Source of the DNA: an uncultured Methylobacter sp.
GTDB lineage: Bacteria; Pseudomonadota; Gammaproteobacteria; Methylococcales; Methylomonadaceae
Assembly (NCBI GenBank): GCA_903831545.1
Contig: CAIKYI010000385.1
Span: 1 to 7,916 of the forward strand
Direction of reading: 5' to 3'
Length of the DNA: 7,916 nucleotides
Under the pieces are notes generated by a model. That model saw only the letters and a list, made by a program, of their open reading frames with translations. It was not told where the DNA came from and made no database searches. Within the stretch, counting starts at the first letter, position 1; every line of letters starts with the position of its first letter. Positions 7,320 to 7,916 of the stretch are shown here, piece by piece. The position numbers and the translations under genes were made by a program.

Positions 7320-7361
7320 CCCTAAATAACTCCTGATGGCAGTTATTTAGGGATTGCTTTT
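7320..7361 (+). terminator. Rho-independent terminator after the VPLPA gene
   Basis: CCCTAAATAACT (7320-7331) and AGTTATTTAGGG (7341-7352) form a perfect 12-bp stem with a 9-nt loop, followed by ATTGCTTTT. It begins 3 nt after the stop codon. The opposite strand lacks a T-run after the stem, so it mainly serves the plus strand. Confidence 0.8.
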
Positions 7362-7710
7362 CAAGGTTAACAAAATGTTCACTGGAAACATGGACTGTTG
7401 GCAATTGTCGAATTTTATTTTGCCATAAAACTGTTAGTCGTAACTGGCTGGAAACGGCCCTCAAGCGACCATTTAAGATATCAAAGCCAAAAGAGATGAT
7501 TTAAAACAGAGCCTAACAAAAACAATCCAGCCTATCGCCCTTCGATCTATCAGCGACGTTTGCCAAACATTCCATGCTGATCAATTTGACGCCAAAGCAG
7601 GTATTAAGCTTGGGTGTTGCTCATTTAAGATTAAACAGGAATTGATAGTAGCTATCTTTGAACCTAGAAAATGCAGTTGACCTGTGGTAGAGGATGGCGG
7701 CACTAAAATT
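7362..7710. other. Intergenic region with a start-less open frame
   Basis: No complete gene is apparent. On the plus strand the frame from 7477 to the TGA at 7678-7680 is open for 67 codons with a protein-like composition (for example SISDVCQTFHADQFDAKAG), but it has no ATG, GTG or TTG near its 5' end and no Shine-Dalgarno. I do not recognise it. It may be a gene remnant or chance. No insertion-sequence ends, tRNA or terminator for the minus-strand kinase was recognised. Confidence 0.4.
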
Positions 7711-7732
7711 TCAGGAATCATGCTGATCAATT
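7573..7732. repeat. 14-bp direct repeat, two copies 146 bp apart
   Basis: CATGCTGATCAATT occurs at 7573-7586 and 7719-7732. The second copy encodes, on the minus strand, the final IDQHD region of the kinase. The first lies in non-coding DNA downstream of that gene. Flanking bases differ. It could mark a small duplication or insertion event at the kinase 3' end, or be chance. Confidence 0.5.
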
Positions 7733-7916
7733 GGCAATGTAATCGTGAAAGTTGAACCGACGCCAACAGTACTTTTTACATCAATAGTACCGTGATGTTT
7801 TGCAACAATACCCCAAACAATAGAAAGACCAAGGCCTGTACCTTTCCCTATCGGTTTTGTTGTAAAAAACGGATCAAAAATACGTTTAAGATTGTCCGGC
7901 AATATCCCCTTGCCAG
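7711..7916 (-). CDS. Sensor histidine kinase, C-terminal end (partial)
   Basis: Only the last 67 codons are in the window; the gene continues past the right edge. The visible part is the end of a HATPase_c ATP-binding domain. It opens with GKGILPDN, the tail of the D.G.G G1 box, followed by the F box FDPFFTTKP, the G2 box GKGTGLGLS, and the closing strand pattern [20 protein letters not shown]. The kinase would autophosphorylate a His in the missing part and pass the phosphate to a response regulator. Its input domain, membrane topology and partner cannot be seen. The stop is TGA at 7713-7711, and no receiver domain follows, so it does not end as a hybrid kinase with a C-terminal REC. Confidence 0.9.
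   Translation of the reverse strand, partial: GKGILPDNLKRIFDPFFTTKPIGKGTGLGLSIVWGIVAKHHGTIDVKSTVGVGSTFTITLPIDQHDS

Noticed and set aside
7273..7464. Minus-strand frame crossing the terminator after the VPLPA gene
   Set aside because: It runs through the perfect 12-bp stem and the end of a supported gene, with no motif or good start.
7581..7766. Minus-strand 61-codon frame overlapping the kinase end
   Set aside because: It overlaps the motif-bearing kinase frame and has no family signature.

Overview
The window looks like chromosomal DNA of a gammaproteobacterium, most plausibly a Methylococcales-type methanotroph such as Methylobacter or Methylomonas. RecG, chorismate lyase (UbiC) and CmoB all align closely with their E. 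coli counterparts from memory, and base composition is moderate. A secreted protein ends in a VPLPA-type exosortase sorting signal, which is common in methanotrophs and related environmental Proteobacteria. The genus is inference only; the window contains no rRNA or other strong taxonomic marker.

Left part (14-3775): housekeeping genes. recG (DNA branch-migration helicase) is followed after 6 nt by ubiC (first committed step of ubiquinone synthesis), both on the plus strand and probably co-transcribed. cmoB (wobble-uridine modification of tRNA) converges on them from the minus strand. The 111-bp gap between ubiC and cmoB holds no convincing terminator.

Middle (3776-4458): a 683-bp AT-rich gap with no credible full gene. 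It has a possible cmoB promoter, a 16-codon open frame behind a good Shine-Dalgarno, and an imperfect REP-like hairpin just before the next gene.

Right part (4459-7361): two exported proteins on the plus strand. The first is a papain-family (C1) cysteine peptidase with complete Gln/Cys/His/Asn active site, a probable lectin-like beta domain, and two gapless 48-residue C-terminal repeats each carrying a Cys pair. The second, 95 bp downstream, is a small secreted protein with a C-terminal VPLPA-CTERM tripartite signal (motif, membrane segment, basic tail), expected to be handled by an exosortase encoded elsewhere. A perfect 12-bp stem terminator closes this unit.

Right edge (7362-7916): about 350 bp without a clear gene, containing an open frame lacking a start codon and a 14-bp direct repeat, then the C-terminal end of a sensor histidine kinase on the minus strand that runs off the window.

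Unusual starts are common: ubiC (TTG), the peptidase (GTG) and the VPLPA protein (TTG). The last two have strong Shine-Dalgarno sequences that fix the start. The most interesting part is the peptidase: its domain layout, duplicated prodomain motif and tandem Cys-pair repeats, together with its exosortase-substrate neighbour.
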